64,000 bases of DNA from an uncultured Ectothiorhodospiraceae bacterium (GCA_945787715.1 CALZJE010000015.1:1-64000), one strand, 5' to 3'; counted from the first letter of the stretch, positions 43,666-53,561 are shown. Made by a program: numbers and translations. The notes: a model not told the origin generated them from the sequence alone.

Positions 43666-45138
43666 ATGAATCAAGCAAAAGAGCTATTGGAAAAATACTG
43701 GGGCTATCTCGCGTTATTAATTTGGATTGGTGCTGCCGTTGCGTTTGACTTAGTTAGGCTAACGCCCTTCGCCTTGGATGAGGAAGCGGCTAAAGGCTTG
43801 CTCCTCACCTGGACAGTGTCCGACAACATCGTGAACCCCGTTGTAATCTTTGGACTACCAGATTTCCGAGCTTTGCTCTATGCTCCTATAGGTACTTATT
43901 GGCCCGGTAATTTATTAGCTGCAAAAATAATGAGCCTTGCAATTGCATTTGTCGCCGTTACCCTGCTATATCGTTGGGCTCGAAAAAACTCAGATGCCGA
44001 AACCGCATTGATTGCTTCTATTCTTTTGCTCGTTTCTCCCGCACTCATAACACAAGTAGATTCACTAAGTGCAGGCCCTTATATTTTATTAGGATTTGCG
44101 CTCGGCGTTTGGCTGGACAACGCATATAGAAAGAGTGATAAATATTTTGGTGGTTGGTATTTTTCGCAAATGCTATGGGTTGCCATCTTATCAACCCTCC
44201 ACCCAATTGCCTTAGCGTATCCGATCGTCATCGCATGGAATTGGTACAAACGTCCACATGCGGTAAAATCATCACGCCACATGTATATAGGGTTGGCAAT
44301 AGCGATAACACTGTCTTTGTTAATGAGAGGCGGCTGGCACGATTTTGCCATTTTCCAAAATCCAATCGAATATCTGGCGATTGCACTACAAGGCGCCATA
44401 GTATGGAGTGCCGCTGATATTCAATGGTGGCCGGGAATTATTGCAGCGGTATTGCTAGTGTTCGTTATTATTAGTGATTTTAAAAACATCGCCAAAGATA
44501 CCCTCAGTCAAATAATTATTGCTTGTATTGCACTAGGTGTGGTGATGCCGGATTCAAACTGGGCGTTTATTGGCGTAACTTTTTTGATCTATCGAGGTAC
44601 ACACCACCTAATTCAATTTAATAATTCTAGAAATAAGCAAGGTGCGGTAGGACAAAGAGGGATTGTGTTTGTCGTTGCACTGGTCGTTTGCTCATTTTTC
44701 ATGCTTCAGGATAAGAATCACGTACTAACAATCAAACACGCCCTCCTTGCGCCAGAAGATGAACTAATACAAAGTGTCATGGCCATCGCTGAAGATGAGA
44801 GCAAAGCTTTTCGCATAGCAAGCCAATGGCCAGGCCGCACAATGCTGGCAACAAAGCGTGATGTTTTACCTTTACCGCCTGCACTGGATGATAAGGATGA
44901 GATGCTTAAAGCCATAAAAAGCATTACTCACATCGTATTTGATCCATACAAACCAAAAAATAAAGCACTGGCTAATGCAATATCAAACCTGGGTGGGGAA
45001 ACAGAAACACTTGGGCTATTAAAAGCAGGTGCAATCATTAAAGTGAGAAATCACAAAGTTAGGCTCTCAACACAGCAACGAATCGATCAACAAGACATAA
45101 AAAATAATTCAGAGGAAGTGCTAGACAAACCACAATAA
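43666..45138 (+). CDS. Polytopic membrane protein, glycosyltransferase-39-like
   Basis: 490 residues with about 11 helices. An early acidic motif FALDEEAAKGLL follows the first helix, in the place of the catalytic Asp/Glu loop of ArnT/PMT-type lipid-linked glycosyltransferases; the WPGNLLAAKIMSL segment follows. The C-terminal ~120 residues are soluble. Specific substrate cannot be named. It is monocistronic, ending with a strong hairpin at 45171. Confidence 0.6.
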   Translation: MNQAKELLEKYWGYLALLIWIGAAVAFDLVRLTPFALDEEAAKGLLLTWTVSDNIVNPVVIFGLPDFRALLYAPIGTYWPGNLLAAKIMSLAIAFVAVTLLYRWARKNSDAETALIASILLLVSPALITQVDSLSAGPYILLGFALGVWLDNAYRKSDKYFGGWYFSQMLWVAILSTLHPIALAYPIVIAWNWYKRPHAVKSSRHMYIGLAIAITLSLLMRGGWHDFAIFQNPIEYLAIALQGAIVWSAADIQWWPGIIAAVLLVFVIISDFKNIAKDTLSQIIIACIALGVVMPDSNWAFIGVTFLIYRGTHHLIQFNNSRNKQGAVGQRGIVFVVALVVCSFFMLQDKNHVLTIKHALLAPEDELIQSVMAIAEDESKAFRIASQWPGRTMLATKRDVLPLPPALDDKDEMLKAIKSITHIVFDPYKPKNKALANAISNLGGETETLGLLKAGAIIKVRNHKVRLSTQQRIDQQDIKNNSEEVLDKPQ

Positions 45139-45170
45139 CCATCAAAGCTTACAGAGAAAACCTCGCCAAA

Positions 45171-45204
45171 TTCATATTTTCCGCATTAACGCGGAAAATA
45201 TGAA
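45171..45204. terminator. Fourteen-base-pair perfect hairpin after the membrane protein gene
   Basis: TTCATATTTTCCGC pairs perfectly with GCGGAAAATATGAA around a six-base loop, 32 bp after the stop at 45138. No strong U-run follows, so it may act as a terminator or as a protein-binding or stabilising stem. Confidence 0.6.
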
Positions 45205-45292
45205 TAAAACATTTACTCTTTAATTAATAAATTCCTGGTCTTGACTCGACATAACAGCGCCTATACGTTAAAAAGAGTAATGGGAGGGCATT

Positions 45293-45392
45293 CCAGAGCA
45301 TCTATTGTCTGGGGTTGAGCGGGAAATTTGTGAGTGCAAGTTCCCCGCATAGGTATATGGCCTTAATAAAGGGTTTTCCAATCAGTAAAACC
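45293..45392 (+). ncRNA. Candidate structured RNA or leader of the channel/vWA pair
   Basis: Three successive stems lie in the 385-bp gap: CCAGA/TCTGG (45293-45312), a longer stem GCGGGAA/TTCCCCGC with an inner TTTG/CAAG extension (45319-45348), and GGTTTT/AAAACC (45372-45392). The remainder (45205-45292, 45393-45523) is unstructured to my eye and holds the likely promoter and the RBS of the gene at 45524. No known riboswitch consensus is recognised. Could be a leader, a small RNA, or chance folding. Confidence 0.4.
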
Positions 45393-45523
45393 AATATCGT
45401 TTTGCCAGAAAATCGGATACAGGCATGATGAGTCTTCATGGCTAATTTGTCTACACATACTCCCACTCATACTCAAATCTAATTGCTTCACAAATCGCTG
45501 TCTTGATATCAGGAAAATGATAT

Positions 45524-46531
45524 ATGAATAAAGCCTATCACACCTTTATTATGTGGCTAATCTGGGGGGCTGCCGCCACAACCATCTATCTAGGGCTCTA
45601 TCTTGATACAGACATACTAGAGTTCCTTAGTAATGACGAAAGTAAAATAACTTGGATTATTACTATGCTATTTGTTGTGGGAGTGATCAGCAGCTTTTTC
45701 CTCACTGTAGCAATTACTGGCGAATACATTGAAGCTGCTGAACAACAAAATCTGGCGGCTAATCAAGGATTAATGGGCCTAGAAAAAACAGGCAAAAAAC
45801 CTAAAACGGTTAACCACTTCTTTGAATCATTAAAAGTTGTTGCCTCAAATAACGAATCACCTAGCATAGAAACACTGTTAGAGATGGAGTATGCGAGCCT
45901 ATCTCGACGAAGCCATGTCATCGAGATAATGGGTAATCTGCTAATAACACTTGGATTGATCGGTACAGTGATGGGTTTGACTTTAACATTGACTGGCTTA
46001 ACAACATCTCTCGACGCATTGGGACAGGATCAGGATTTGCTCCTCGCGGGCCTAAGAAAAGCTATGGGGGGCATGGGGACAGCTTTTTATACAACACTTC
46101 TAGGTGCTGTGTTAGGAGGCGTGCTGCTCAGAATATTCGCGCTAATAACCGAAAATGGTATAGGCAGCCTACACGATTTCATCACCAAAACCTGCATGGT
46201 ACATCTTTCAGCTGATTTTAAACCCACCGTTGAGCGCGACGTTCGTTTCTTAAATGTAGAATTAGATGCGCTGGGCAGCAAAGTACACAACCTTAAAGCA
46301 GCCTTCAGCGACACAAAAGAGTCAATAAATGACTTCCACGAAGCGGTTAAAAAATTACACTCAACAACGGATGATGACAGTGGTGTGTACACACTCCGAG
46401 AAACATTACGCATGCAAAAATATTATCGTGTGCTAATTCGCCAAGAACTAACATTAATGAATAAACTCAATCGTTCTTGGTGGGGTAGATTTAAAAATCA
46501 CTTAGATACCAAAGACGACGACAAAGAATAA
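45524..46531 (+). CDS. MotA/TolQ/ExbB-type proton channel protein
   Basis: 335 residues. Four membrane helices (about 7-27, 44-66, 134-160 and 178-208) with a cytoplasmic loop between the second and third. The core GLIGTVMGLTLTL and AMGGMGTAFYTTLLGAVLGG follow the MotA/TolQ/ExbB consensus. The last ~120 residues are helical and coiled-coil-like. It should form a pentameric ion channel with the next gene's product, 2 bp downstream. It is not a standard tolQ or exbB: no TolR, ExbD or TonB gene lies nearby. Confidence 0.88.
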   Translation: MNKAYHTFIMWLIWGAAATTIYLGLYLDTDILEFLSNDESKITWIITMLFVVGVISSFFLTVAITGEYIEAAEQQNLAANQGLMGLEKTGKKPKTVNHFFESLKVVASNNESPSIETLLEMEYASLSRRSHVIEIMGNLLITLGLIGTVMGLTLTLTGLTTSLDALGQDQDLLLAGLRKAMGGMGTAFYTTLLGAVLGGVLLRIFALITENGIGSLHDFITKTCMVHLSADFKPTVERDVRFLNVELDALGSKVHNLKAAFSDTKESINDFHEAVKKLHSTTDDDSGVYTLRETLRMQKYYRVLIRQELTLMNKLNRSWWGRFKNHLDTKDDDKE

Positions 46532-46533
46532 AA

Positions 46534-47307
46534 ATGGCTAAAAAGCGTCGTCACGTTTACACAAACATCTACGAAAGTTTCTCAGATGTGTCTTTATTGA
46601 TGCTCGCCACTTTTATCTTCTTGATGGTAACTATTCTTATTACATCCCGAATGGCGCAGGAATATGAAGTTCCTCGCTTAAAGGCTGAAATTCAAGAATT
46701 GAGAAATAAACTTGCCGCTGCAGAATTTGATGCACAACGATTGGAAAACAATCTAGGTGAGATGTCAGTTATCTCAGAAGGCGGCAGCCCGATGGCACGT
46801 ATTATTGAAGCAGCAACATTTGGCCGCAAAGATTTCGATCTCTTTATCAAAGGCCTCAAAGATCTTCCTGGTAAGGATCTGCACTTAATGATAGATGCTT
46901 CTGGTTCCATGCATGGACTAACTTCATTTCTCGTTCCCGTTTTGAGAACAATTGTTGTTCGTTCAGGAAAGCATTTATCAGCAATCACCTGGTACTCTGA
47001 TAACGAAGCTGAGACCTATACTGGTACAATGGGTTCCATGTTTGATAGTTTAATGTCTGGCGCCCCCTTTGGTGGAAATTTGGAAACAATGGGTAAAGCA
47101 TTTCGCGTAGCCGCAAGAAATGCTCCTGCTCCAGGTGCTTATGTGCTTGTTGGTGATGAGCCATCTGACGATAAAATAAGCTATTCAGAAATACCCAGCC
47201 CGGTATTTACCTTACCATTAGGCCGCTCAGATCCTGAGACTACTGAGGAATTTCAAAAAATTGCGGATAAAACGCGGGGCAAAATGCTCCATCTTGATTT
47301 CAAATGA
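46534..47307 (+). CDS. MotB/TolR-like helix fused to a von Willebrand factor A domain
   Basis: 257 residues. A basic N-terminus, then ESFSDVSLLMLATFIFLM with Asp18 in the place of the proton-carrying Asp of TolR/ExbD/MotB. A coiled coil covers about 45-78, then comes a periplasmic vWA domain (about 112-255) with the MIDAS DASGS at 121-125 and GGNLE near 185. There is no peptidoglycan-binding OmpA or TolR domain. The pair with the upstream channel predicts a proton-driven unit that acts through a metal-dependent adhesion domain. No prior description is known to me. Confidence 0.87.
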   Translation: MAKKRRHVYTNIYESFSDVSLLMLATFIFLMVTILITSRMAQEYEVPRLKAEIQELRNKLAAAEFDAQRLENNLGEMSVISEGGSPMARIIEAATFGRKDFDLFIKGLKDLPGKDLHLMIDASGSMHGLTSFLVPVLRTIVVRSGKHLSAITWYSDNEAETYTGTMGSMFDSLMSGAPFGGNLETMGKAFRVAARNAPAPGAYVLVGDEPSDDKISYSEIPSPVFTLPLGRSDPETTEEFQKIADKTRGKMLHLDFK

Positions 47308-47549
47308 TCTATAGAAGAGTAAAAATGCTTTAACCTACAGCTTAACATTATGAATAGTGCACTGGACAAATAAGCATCAAACAAAATCTGACTATACCTT
47401 AAAATCCTCAAATTTAGCTCGTTTTTGTATATAATACATACTATGCTGAGAAGAATTGAATAAGCGTAAAACTTTTCTTTCAAAATAAGAACAAAACTAT
47501 TTCTACTCTAATATCAAAGTACGATTAAACAAATTATAAAGGCGCAGCC

Positions 47550-47963
47550 ATGTTTACAATTTCATGCGATACAATAATAACAGGCGATATCCGTAGCCCT
47601 GGACCAATTCAAGTCTCTGGTAGAGTTAAAGGTGACGGCACATTTGAAGAGCTGCTCATTGTTTCGTCTACCTGTGTTTGGGATGGTGATATTGTTGCTG
47701 ACAACATTATTATTGAGGGAATAGTGACAGGTAATATTATTGGACGAAAAAAGATTCAAATCGATTCTAACGCCCAAGTTAGCGGATATATCACAACACC
47801 GAAACTAGCAATTGCAGAGGGGGCGCAAATTGAAAGCGTTGTCAACATGCGGCCAATGCCTAAACCAATTGAACTAAACGATAAAAAGAACAAAAAGCAA
47901 GCTGAACAGAAAAAAGACGAAATTGAAATTAAAAAAGAAGAACAAGTTAAGCAATTAGCCTAG
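47550..47963 (+). CDS. Bactofilin
   Basis: 137 residues. Central beta-helix of the polymer-forming cytoskeletal family (about 10-105: DTIITGDIRSPGPIQVSGRV, then EGIVTGNIIGRKKIQID) with a lysine-rich C-terminal tail. Bactofilins shape the cell or anchor cell-wall enzymes. It lies 243 bp after the vWA gene and overlaps the convergent dgkA by 9 bp. The 47308-47549 gap shows nothing recognised. Confidence 0.93.
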   Translation: MFTISCDTIITGDIRSPGPIQVSGRVKGDGTFEELLIVSSTCVWDGDIVADNIIIEGIVTGNIIGRKKIQIDSNAQVSGYITTPKLAIAEGAQIESVVNMRPMPKPIELNDKKNKKQAEQKKDEIEIKKEEQVKQLA

Positions 47964-48323
47964 TGTAGTGTCCACTAGAAAAAGCATCCCAATGACAAAT
48001 GCGGCAATACTAATCGTCAGTACTGCCGCAGCTGATACATCTTTAACTTTCTTAATCGCTTCATGATATTCCGGCTGCACATAATCACAGATTATCTCAA
48101 GCGCTGTGTTAAATAGCTCAGCCGCCAAAACCAGCGCAATCATAATAATGACAATTGCCCACCAATAAAACGGTGGTTGCAAAGCTATCAATACCAGCAA
48201 AGCTGAAATAGCGACTATCATTTGAAAGCGTAGACTTTTTTCGGATGAGAACGCCACTTTCAAACCATTCAAGGCAAAACCTAAACGAACAAAAAGATGC
48301 TTATTTTTCATTTTTTTCATCAT
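47955..48323 (-). CDS. dgkA: Diacylglycerol kinase
   Basis: 122 residues, three helices. Conserved catalytic and membrane features: FSSEKSLRFQ near 26-35, and ELFNTALEIICD near 70-81 (the E-x-x-N-T-A-x-E motif). Phosphorylates diacylglycerol, recycling it into phospholipid synthesis. Its start overlaps the DedA-type stop by 23 bp. Confidence 0.93.
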   Translation of the reverse strand: MMKKMKNKHLFVRLGFALNGLKVAFSSEKSLRFQMIVAISALLVLIALQPPFYWWAIVIIMIALVLAAELFNTALEIICDYVQPEYHEAIKKVKDVSAAAVLTISIAAFVIGMLFLVDTTLG

Positions 48324-50289
48324 TCTTTTTTTCGCTCAATAAATAAACATCTTGATTGCTCACACGCTTCATCTGTTTAACATTCCAAGTTTGGCCTAGT
48401 GGCTGTAACAATTCAGTGTGAATAGAATCATCGATAAAAATTTGAGGATAGCGAATCCATTTTTCCTGCATAGAGAGTGTGCGAAGTGTCAGCGCTCCAA
48501 TCCAAAGCGTGCTACTGGAATCTATCAAGCTGAAAGAACTCTTCCAAAGTTGAAGTATGTATCGCTGATTTTCATTTTCCCCAAGCTTATTCAAAACTAA
48601 TGATTCCCGTTTGCCGTTGTGAGATTGGGGGATTAAGGGTAATTCCGCAAATGTAGGTTCAGGTTTTAAATAATACATAATTGCTTGGGTAGATAGATCC
48701 ACCGGTTTTTCCCATCCCGTTTCTCGCAGGCTCTTATCAATGTCTTCCAACTGGCCAAACCACTGAATATTAAGTGTTTGCTTCTCATCACTAAAAATAT
48801 CAATACGATTAGAGGGTAATTGTTTCCAGCCACTAGTTTGCCATTCATTGAAGTTAGTTAAAATCTCAACCGCTTTTCTCTCGGTTACATCACCAGTAAA
48901 AGGCGCATAAATATTAATTTGGACAATCCCAGCTACCACTAATGCAGCGAAAGAGAACATTCCAAGTATTTTCTGCCGTCTAAATAATAATAGCTGGCGC
49001 TGGTAAATTAGGCTTACAAATCCCACCCATACCAGGCTTGTCGCAACTACCATCAAAACCGTTGATGGCTGAACTTGAGCAAAATAAAAAAGACTTAAGG
49101 TCGGAAACAACAGCACAAGAATGAAAAAAGTATAGGCAATCCAGCGGATCGTAAAATTAAATTTAGAAAAGATGATAATGGTTAAACAACCCACAAAACT
49201 AACCAACACTACAAGATAAAGTGTAGTTGCAAGTTGATCAGTGTGAGTTGCGGCTGTGAGCAGAAGGATAATCCCGGTTACAACACTAGCAGCGATGGAA
49301 AAAAGTAAATACCTGAGAATGGCATACTCTTTAATAATATATAATCCCAAAGCGCTAACAAGCAAAAGGATGCTGATAACAGGCAAAGTAAACAATGCAT
49401 TAAATGGATAAAAATAGTCGTTTAACATGGGAGACTGAATTAAATATGCAAAATTTAGCGCAAATTCATCGATCCCTAACTGACGCGCGCGGAACAACTG
49501 GAGAACAAGTAGATAAGTAGCAAATAAAGTGAGTAATATCAAAAAGCCCGATACCACTAACGCTCTTCGCATTGTCATATGTCGCCCAAAAACAAATAAA
49601 ACTATCTGCCCTAACTGAGGATGTGTAAGCGCCCACTGAAATCCAATAGTAAAAACTGATTCAGCTCTCGGAAGTGCAATCAATACGAATTTTCTTGTTA
49701 GCCAAACTAGCAAAACAAAAAAAACTATTACGACCAACAAAATTACCATCAGGCGACCACCTACCACTTCGGCCAATGCAATAGATTTTCCGAAAACAAT
49801 GCCAGGTATCAAATAGAAAGGAGCCCACAAGCTTGCAGACAAAACATTCATGACAAGAAAATAACGGGAAGACATGCCCATCATTCCAGCAATCGCTGGA
49901 ATAACCGGGCGCACAGGGCCAACAAAACGACCGAAAAAAATACTCTTGCCACCATGCTTGGTGAAAAACGAACGACCCAGCTCCAGGTAATCAGGTCGTT
50001 TATTAAGAGGCCAAAGTCGAGCTAGCTGTTCGTGGTAATTCTTCCCCACCCAGAAGCTAATGCTATCGCCTAAAACTGCACCGATAAAAGCAAGAAGCAT
50101 TGTCTCTTTAAAACCGAGCACACCAGTGCCAACCAATGTCCCCACACCAAACATCAACACCGCACCCGGAACAATCAACCCGACGATAACGAGAGATTCA
50201 GTGAGCGCAATGATAAGCACAGCCAAGCCTGCCCAAGCAGGATTTTCAGATAACCAGGTAAAAAATGGTTGGACAGATTGCCAGTCCAT
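48301..50289 (-). CDS. DedA-family protein with LssY-like C-terminal part
   Basis: 662 residues. Residues 1-200 are a DedA/SNARE-associated domain: ESLVIVGLIVPGAVLMFGVG, then GDSISFWVGKNY, and FFGRFVGPVRPVIPAIAGM with the conserved R/G motif. A long membrane bundle follows (about 210-480), then an LssY-C-like soluble region (about 485-662). DedA proteins move phospholipid or undecaprenyl-phosphate across the membrane. It is coupled with dgkA, consistent with lipid recycling. Confidence 0.88.
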   Translation of the reverse strand: MDWQSVQPFFTWLSENPAWAGLAVLIIALTESLVIVGLIVPGAVLMFGVGTLVGTGVLGFKETMLLAFIGAVLGDSISFWVGKNYHEQLARLWPLNKRPDYLELGRSFFTKHGGKSIFFGRFVGPVRPVIPAIAGMMGMSSRYFLVMNVLSASLWAPFYLIPGIVFGKSIALAEVVGGRLMVILLVVIVFFVLLVWLTRKFVLIALPRAESVFTIGFQWALTHPQLGQIVLFVFGRHMTMRRALVVSGFLILLTLFATYLLVLQLFRARQLGIDEFALNFAYLIQSPMLNDYFYPFNALFTLPVISILLLVSALGLYIIKEYAILRYLLFSIAASVVTGIILLLTAATHTDQLATTLYLVVLVSFVGCLTIIIFSKFNFTIRWIAYTFFILVLLFPTLSLFYFAQVQPSTVLMVVATSLVWVGFVSLIYQRQLLLFRRQKILGMFSFAALVVAGIVQINIYAPFTGDVTERKAVEILTNFNEWQTSGWKQLPSNRIDIFSDEKQTLNIQWFGQLEDIDKSLRETGWEKPVDLSTQAIMYYLKPEPTFAELPLIPQSHNGKRESLVLNKLGENENQRYILQLWKSSFSLIDSSSTLWIGALTLRTLSMQEKWIRYPQIFIDDSIHTELLQPLGQTWNVKQMKRVSNQDVYLLSEKKNDEKNEK

Positions 50290-50316
50290 AGAATTGCTTC
50301 AGTTATAAATTGGAAA

Positions 50317-50343
50317 CACCGGGCGATAATAATTCACCCGGTG
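50317..50343 (-). terminator. Hairpin between hemL and the DedA-type gene
   Basis: CACCGGG (50317-50323) pairs with CCCGGTG (50337-50343) 11 bp after the hemL stop. T-run is absent on the minus strand, so termination is only probable. Confidence 0.45.
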
Positions 50344-50353
50344 CGTATATGTA

Positions 50354-51634
50354 TTACAGAGTAGCAAATATTTCTTTCGCCGCTTGAATTGTCGCATCGA
50401 TATCGGCATCGGTATGCATAGAAGAGACAAATCCAGCTTCATATGCCGACGGCGCAAGGTAAATGCCTTTTTCCAGCATTGCATGATAGAACGTCTTGAA
50501 TCTTTCGATATTACATTCAGCAACCTGTGAAAAACGTGTAACTTTCTCTGCCTCAGTAAAGAAGAATCCAAACATTCCACCAACTTGATTAGTCGTTAAT
50601 GGAATATTATGTTCCGCAGCCGCAGATTTAAGACCATCACACAAACGTTTTGCCTTTTCAGCTAAACCGTTGTGAAAACCCGGTTGCTCAGCAATTTTTA
50701 ATGTTGCAAGACCTGCTGACATAGAAACGGGGTTTCCGGATAATGTTCCCGCTTGATAAACCGGACCAAGAGGTGCAATTTTTTCCATGATCTCCTTTTT
50801 ACCCCCAAAAGCACCAACTGGCATACCACCACCGATAACTTTACCTAAAGTCGTCAAATCAGGTGTTACGCCATAATAGGCTTGCGCACCACCGAGTGCG
50901 ACGCGAAAACCTGTCATCACCTCATCAAACAACAACACTGATCCATATTGGTCACAAACTTCACGTAAACCTTCAAGAAAACCTGGCTCAGGTGGAATGC
51001 AATTCATATTACCAGCAACTGGCTCAACAATAACACAAGCGACTTGCTCACCAATCTCAGCAAAGGCCTCTTTCACTTGATCAATATCGTTAAACGTTAA
51101 AGTGATTGTGTGATCAGCTAAAGCCGCAGGCACACCAGGAGAAGTGGGAACACCAAGTGTTAACGCACCAGAGCCAGCTTTAACTAGCAAAGAATCTGAA
51201 TGACCGTGATAACAGCCTTCAAACTTCACAATTTTATCGCGACCGGTATAACCACGCGCCAAGCGAATAGCTGACATCGTCGCTTCTGTACCCGAGCTAA
51301 CCATGCGCACCATATCGATAGACGATACGAGTTCACAAACCTTATCCGCCATGACCGTTTCTATACGCGTAGGCGCACCAAAACCTAAGCTCTTAGCCAC
51401 AGTCTCTTGCACGGCTGCAATAACTTCTGCATTTGCATGACCGGCGATCATTGGCCCCCAGGAAGCCACATAATCGATATATTTGTTGCCATCTTCATCC
51501 CACAAATAAGCGCCTTCACCCTTTTGAAAAAATATAGGGTCACCACCTACACCATTGAATGCACGTACTGGCGAGTTTACTCCGCCTGGAATATGTTTTT
51601 TAGCCTCTTCAAATAGGTCATGCGAATGGGTCAT
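50354..51634 (-). CDS. hemL: Glutamate-1-semialdehyde 2,1-aminomutase
   Basis: 426 residues, standard length. PLP enzyme that makes 5-aminolevulinate for heme. Motifs: [18 protein letters not shown] at the start, [25 protein letters not shown], and the PLP lysine in [18 protein letters not shown] near 261-278. Upstream thiE is three bases away; transcription appears to run thiD-thiE-hemL, as is common in gammaproteobacteria. Confidence 0.97.
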   Translation of the reverse strand: MTHSHDLFEEAKKHIPGGVNSPVRAFNGVGGDPIFFQKGEGAYLWDEDGNKYIDYVASWGPMIAGHANAEVIAAVQETVAKSLGFGAPTRIETVMADKVCELVSSIDMVRMVSSGTEATMSAIRLARGYTGRDKIVKFEGCYHGHSDSLLVKAGSGALTLGVPTSPGVPAALADHTITLTFNDIDQVKEAFAEIGEQVACVIVEPVAGNMNCIPPEPGFLEGLREVCDQYGSVLLFDEVMTGFRVALGGAQAYYGVTPDLTTLGKVIGGGMPVGAFGGKKEIMEKIAPLGPVYQAGTLSGNPVSMSAGLATLKIAEQPGFHNGLAEKAKRLCDGLKSAAAEHNIPLTTNQVGGMFGFFFTEAEKVTRFSQVAECNIERFKTFYHAMLEKGIYLAPSAYEAGFVSSMHTDADIDATIQAAKEIFATL

Positions 51635-51637
51635 TTA

Positions 51638-52249
51638 TTATCCTTTAAACATTTTTGAAAAACTTCTTGCCGCTGCTTCAACATCATCTTGTTGAAATAA
51701 ACCATGAATAACGGCGATTGAATCAGCACCAGCCTTGATCAATGAATCCGCATTATTCATTGTAATACCGCCAATCGCAACTATTGGAATCGTTAACCGC
51801 TGTTTCGCTTCCACCAACAAATCAATTTCCGCCTGCTCTGCTGATGGTTTTGTCAACGAGGGGAAAAATCGACCAAATGCGACATAATCTGCGCCTTGTA
51901 GCTCTGCATCCAAAGCCAGTTCAAGCTGATTATAACAAGAAACACCAACGATCTTATCGGGTAGCTCTGCTTTCACTTTTTCAAGCGAATGATCATACTG
52001 ACCAACATGTACACCGTCAGCATCAACTTTCTTCGCAAGCGCTACATCATCATTAATGATGAAAAGCGCTTCAAACTGATCACAGTGACGTTTTAATTTT
52101 TCTGCTAATCGAAAACTATCCACATCGGACAAAGTTTTATTTCGATACTGAATTATCTGGCAACCACCTTTTAGGGCAGAAAAAACCTTTGCTTCGGTTA
52201 ATGGATCAGCATCGACAGTTATGCCGTATAAACCACTCACAGCAATCAT
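51638..52249 (-). CDS. thiE: Thiamine-phosphate synthase
   Basis: 203 residues. Joins hydroxymethylpyrimidine pyrophosphate and thiazole phosphate. TIM-barrel motifs: QYRNKTLSD near 35-43, INDDVALAKKVDADGVHVGQ near 65-84, and IVAIGGITMNNADSLIKAGADSIAVI near 156-181 (phosphate loops). Situated between thiD and hemL. Confidence 0.95.
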   Translation of the reverse strand: MIAVSGLYGITVDADPLTEAKVFSALKGGCQIIQYRNKTLSDVDSFRLAEKLKRHCDQFEALFIINDDVALAKKVDADGVHVGQYDHSLEKVKAELPDKIVGVSCYNQLELALDAELQGADYVAFGRFFPSLTKPSAEQAEIDLLVEAKQRLTIPIVAIGGITMNNADSLIKAGADSIAVIHGLFQQDDVEAAARSFSKMFKG

Positions 52250-52253
52250 CTAT

Positions 52254-53099
52254 TCAGATCAGAGTCGCCTTCGACGCCTTCGCCTTATCTTTATTACCAT
52301 CCTCCAAAGATTGCGCCCAAAAGAATCGGTCAGGTAAAAATTGTCCCATGCCTGCCCGGTAACCAGATTCTAGAGATTTCCAAGTATACTCCTGTGCTTC
52401 ATGAACCGCAGAGAGTGGATCAAGGCCTTGAGCCAGCAATCCTGCAATCGCTGATGCTAGTGTACAACCTGAGCCATGATATTGATTAGGCAAACGATCC
52501 CAGGAAAAAGTATCGAGAATACGGTTATTGCCATAGAAAATATTTTCAACTTTCTCTGTCTGCTCATGACTGCCGGTTACCAATACATACTCAGCACCCA
52601 TATCCATCAGTTCTTGAGCACAAGCATCCATCGTATCTGCTTCTTTTGCTAGGGCTCTAGCTTCATTACTATTAGGAACAAGGACGGTTGATTTAGGAAT
52701 TAACAACGAACACATTGCACTCGTCATCTCATCATCCGCTAATGGTGTACCACCTCCCGCTATAAGAATCGGATCAAAAACCACAGGAAGGTTGGGATAG
52801 TCTTGAATAATAGTGCTAACAGCCTCAATGCCTTCAATACTACCAAGCATGCCGATTTTAATTGCCGCGACTGGCATATCTTCCAAAACAGATCGTGCTT
52901 GCTCAACAATCATCGACAAATCCATTGGGTAGTAACCTGTCACATTCTGCGTATCTTGCACGGTGATTGCAGTAATGACTGGCGCTGCGTGACAGCCCAT
53001 ACTTGCCAATGTCTCAATATCTGCTTGTATTCCAGCACCACCTGTTGGGTCGTTCCCAGCCAATACTAAAACAATCGGTAATTTTTGGTTTTCGCTCAC
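52254..53099 (-). CDS. thiD: Hydroxymethylpyrimidine/phosphomethylpyrimidine kinase
   Basis: 281 residues. Ribokinase-like fold: AGNDPTGGAGIQADIETL near 14-31, GMLGS loop near 83, and GSGCTLASAIAGLLA near 209-223 with the anion hole and catalytic Asp-equivalent Cys region. It phosphorylates HMP twice for thiamine. First gene of the thiD-thiE-hemL run. Confidence 0.95.
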   Translation of the reverse strand: MSENQKLPIVLVLAGNDPTGGAGIQADIETLASMGCHAAPVITAITVQDTQNVTGYYPMDLSMIVEQARSVLEDMPVAAIKIGMLGSIEGIEAVSTIIQDYPNLPVVFDPILIAGGGTPLADDEMTSAMCSLLIPKSTVLVPNSNEARALAKEADTMDACAQELMDMGAEYVLVTGSHEQTEKVENIFYGNNRILDTFSWDRLPNQYHGSGCTLASAIAGLLAQGLDPLSAVHEAQEYTWKSLESGYRAGMGQFLPDRFFWAQSLEDGNKDKAKASKATLI

Positions 53100-53561
53100 T
53101 ATTTATACTCTCAAACGGGTTGCTTCAGAAACTGAATGGATTGACGACAAAGCAACGATGATTAAAATGACAAGTTCAAATTTACAAGAATTGGATTAAA
53201 TCGATAAAAAGCTGTTGATCTTATAGGTCTAAAGAAAGGTCGCTCTCTGCAAATTCTCAGAAATGGAATTATTCTCATTATAACGTATTTTAATTTAATT
53301 GCTCAGAAGCCAAAGACAATGCGAAGAAATCTCTCGGACTTTGGATTAATCTACTGCAGAAAAGTTATTTTGATCAGATTTCTTGATCCTTTTCGACGAA
53401 TAGTGACAGCTATTAGTCTCATACGATCAAAAACTCTGCTTCAAAGTGACTTACCCTCACTTCGATCACCTAATTCCGATAGATTCCTAGCATGGTAAAT
53501 AAATGAAGAATAATCTATTCTCAAACATCTGAAATAGAGATATAGCATCACAGGACACCGA
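53100..53561. other. Divergent intergenic region, nothing recognised
   Basis: 462 bp between thiD and the HAD hydrolase gene. A/T-rich; a TTGATC-type word recurs but no full inverted-repeat element of the A-D family was found. A THI-box (TPP riboswitch) upstream of thiD was looked for by eye and not seen. Confidence 0.4.

Noticed and set aside
45319-45348. tRNA-like stem in the intergenic region
   Set aside because: No acceptor stem, anticodon arm or CCA fits around it; kept only as part of a structured-RNA candidate.
46087-46413. 108-codon minus-strand frame inside the channel gene
   Set aside because: It is antisense shadow of the MotA/TolQ-type coding sequence, with no ribosome site.
53200-53400. 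Possible fifth inverted-repeat element
   Set aside because: GATAAAAAGCTGTTGATC resembles an end sequence of element B, but no matching right end is found at a suitable distance.
53100-53561. TPP riboswitch before thiD
   Set aside because: No CTGAGA...ACCTGATC-type core is visible in the leader on the minus strand.
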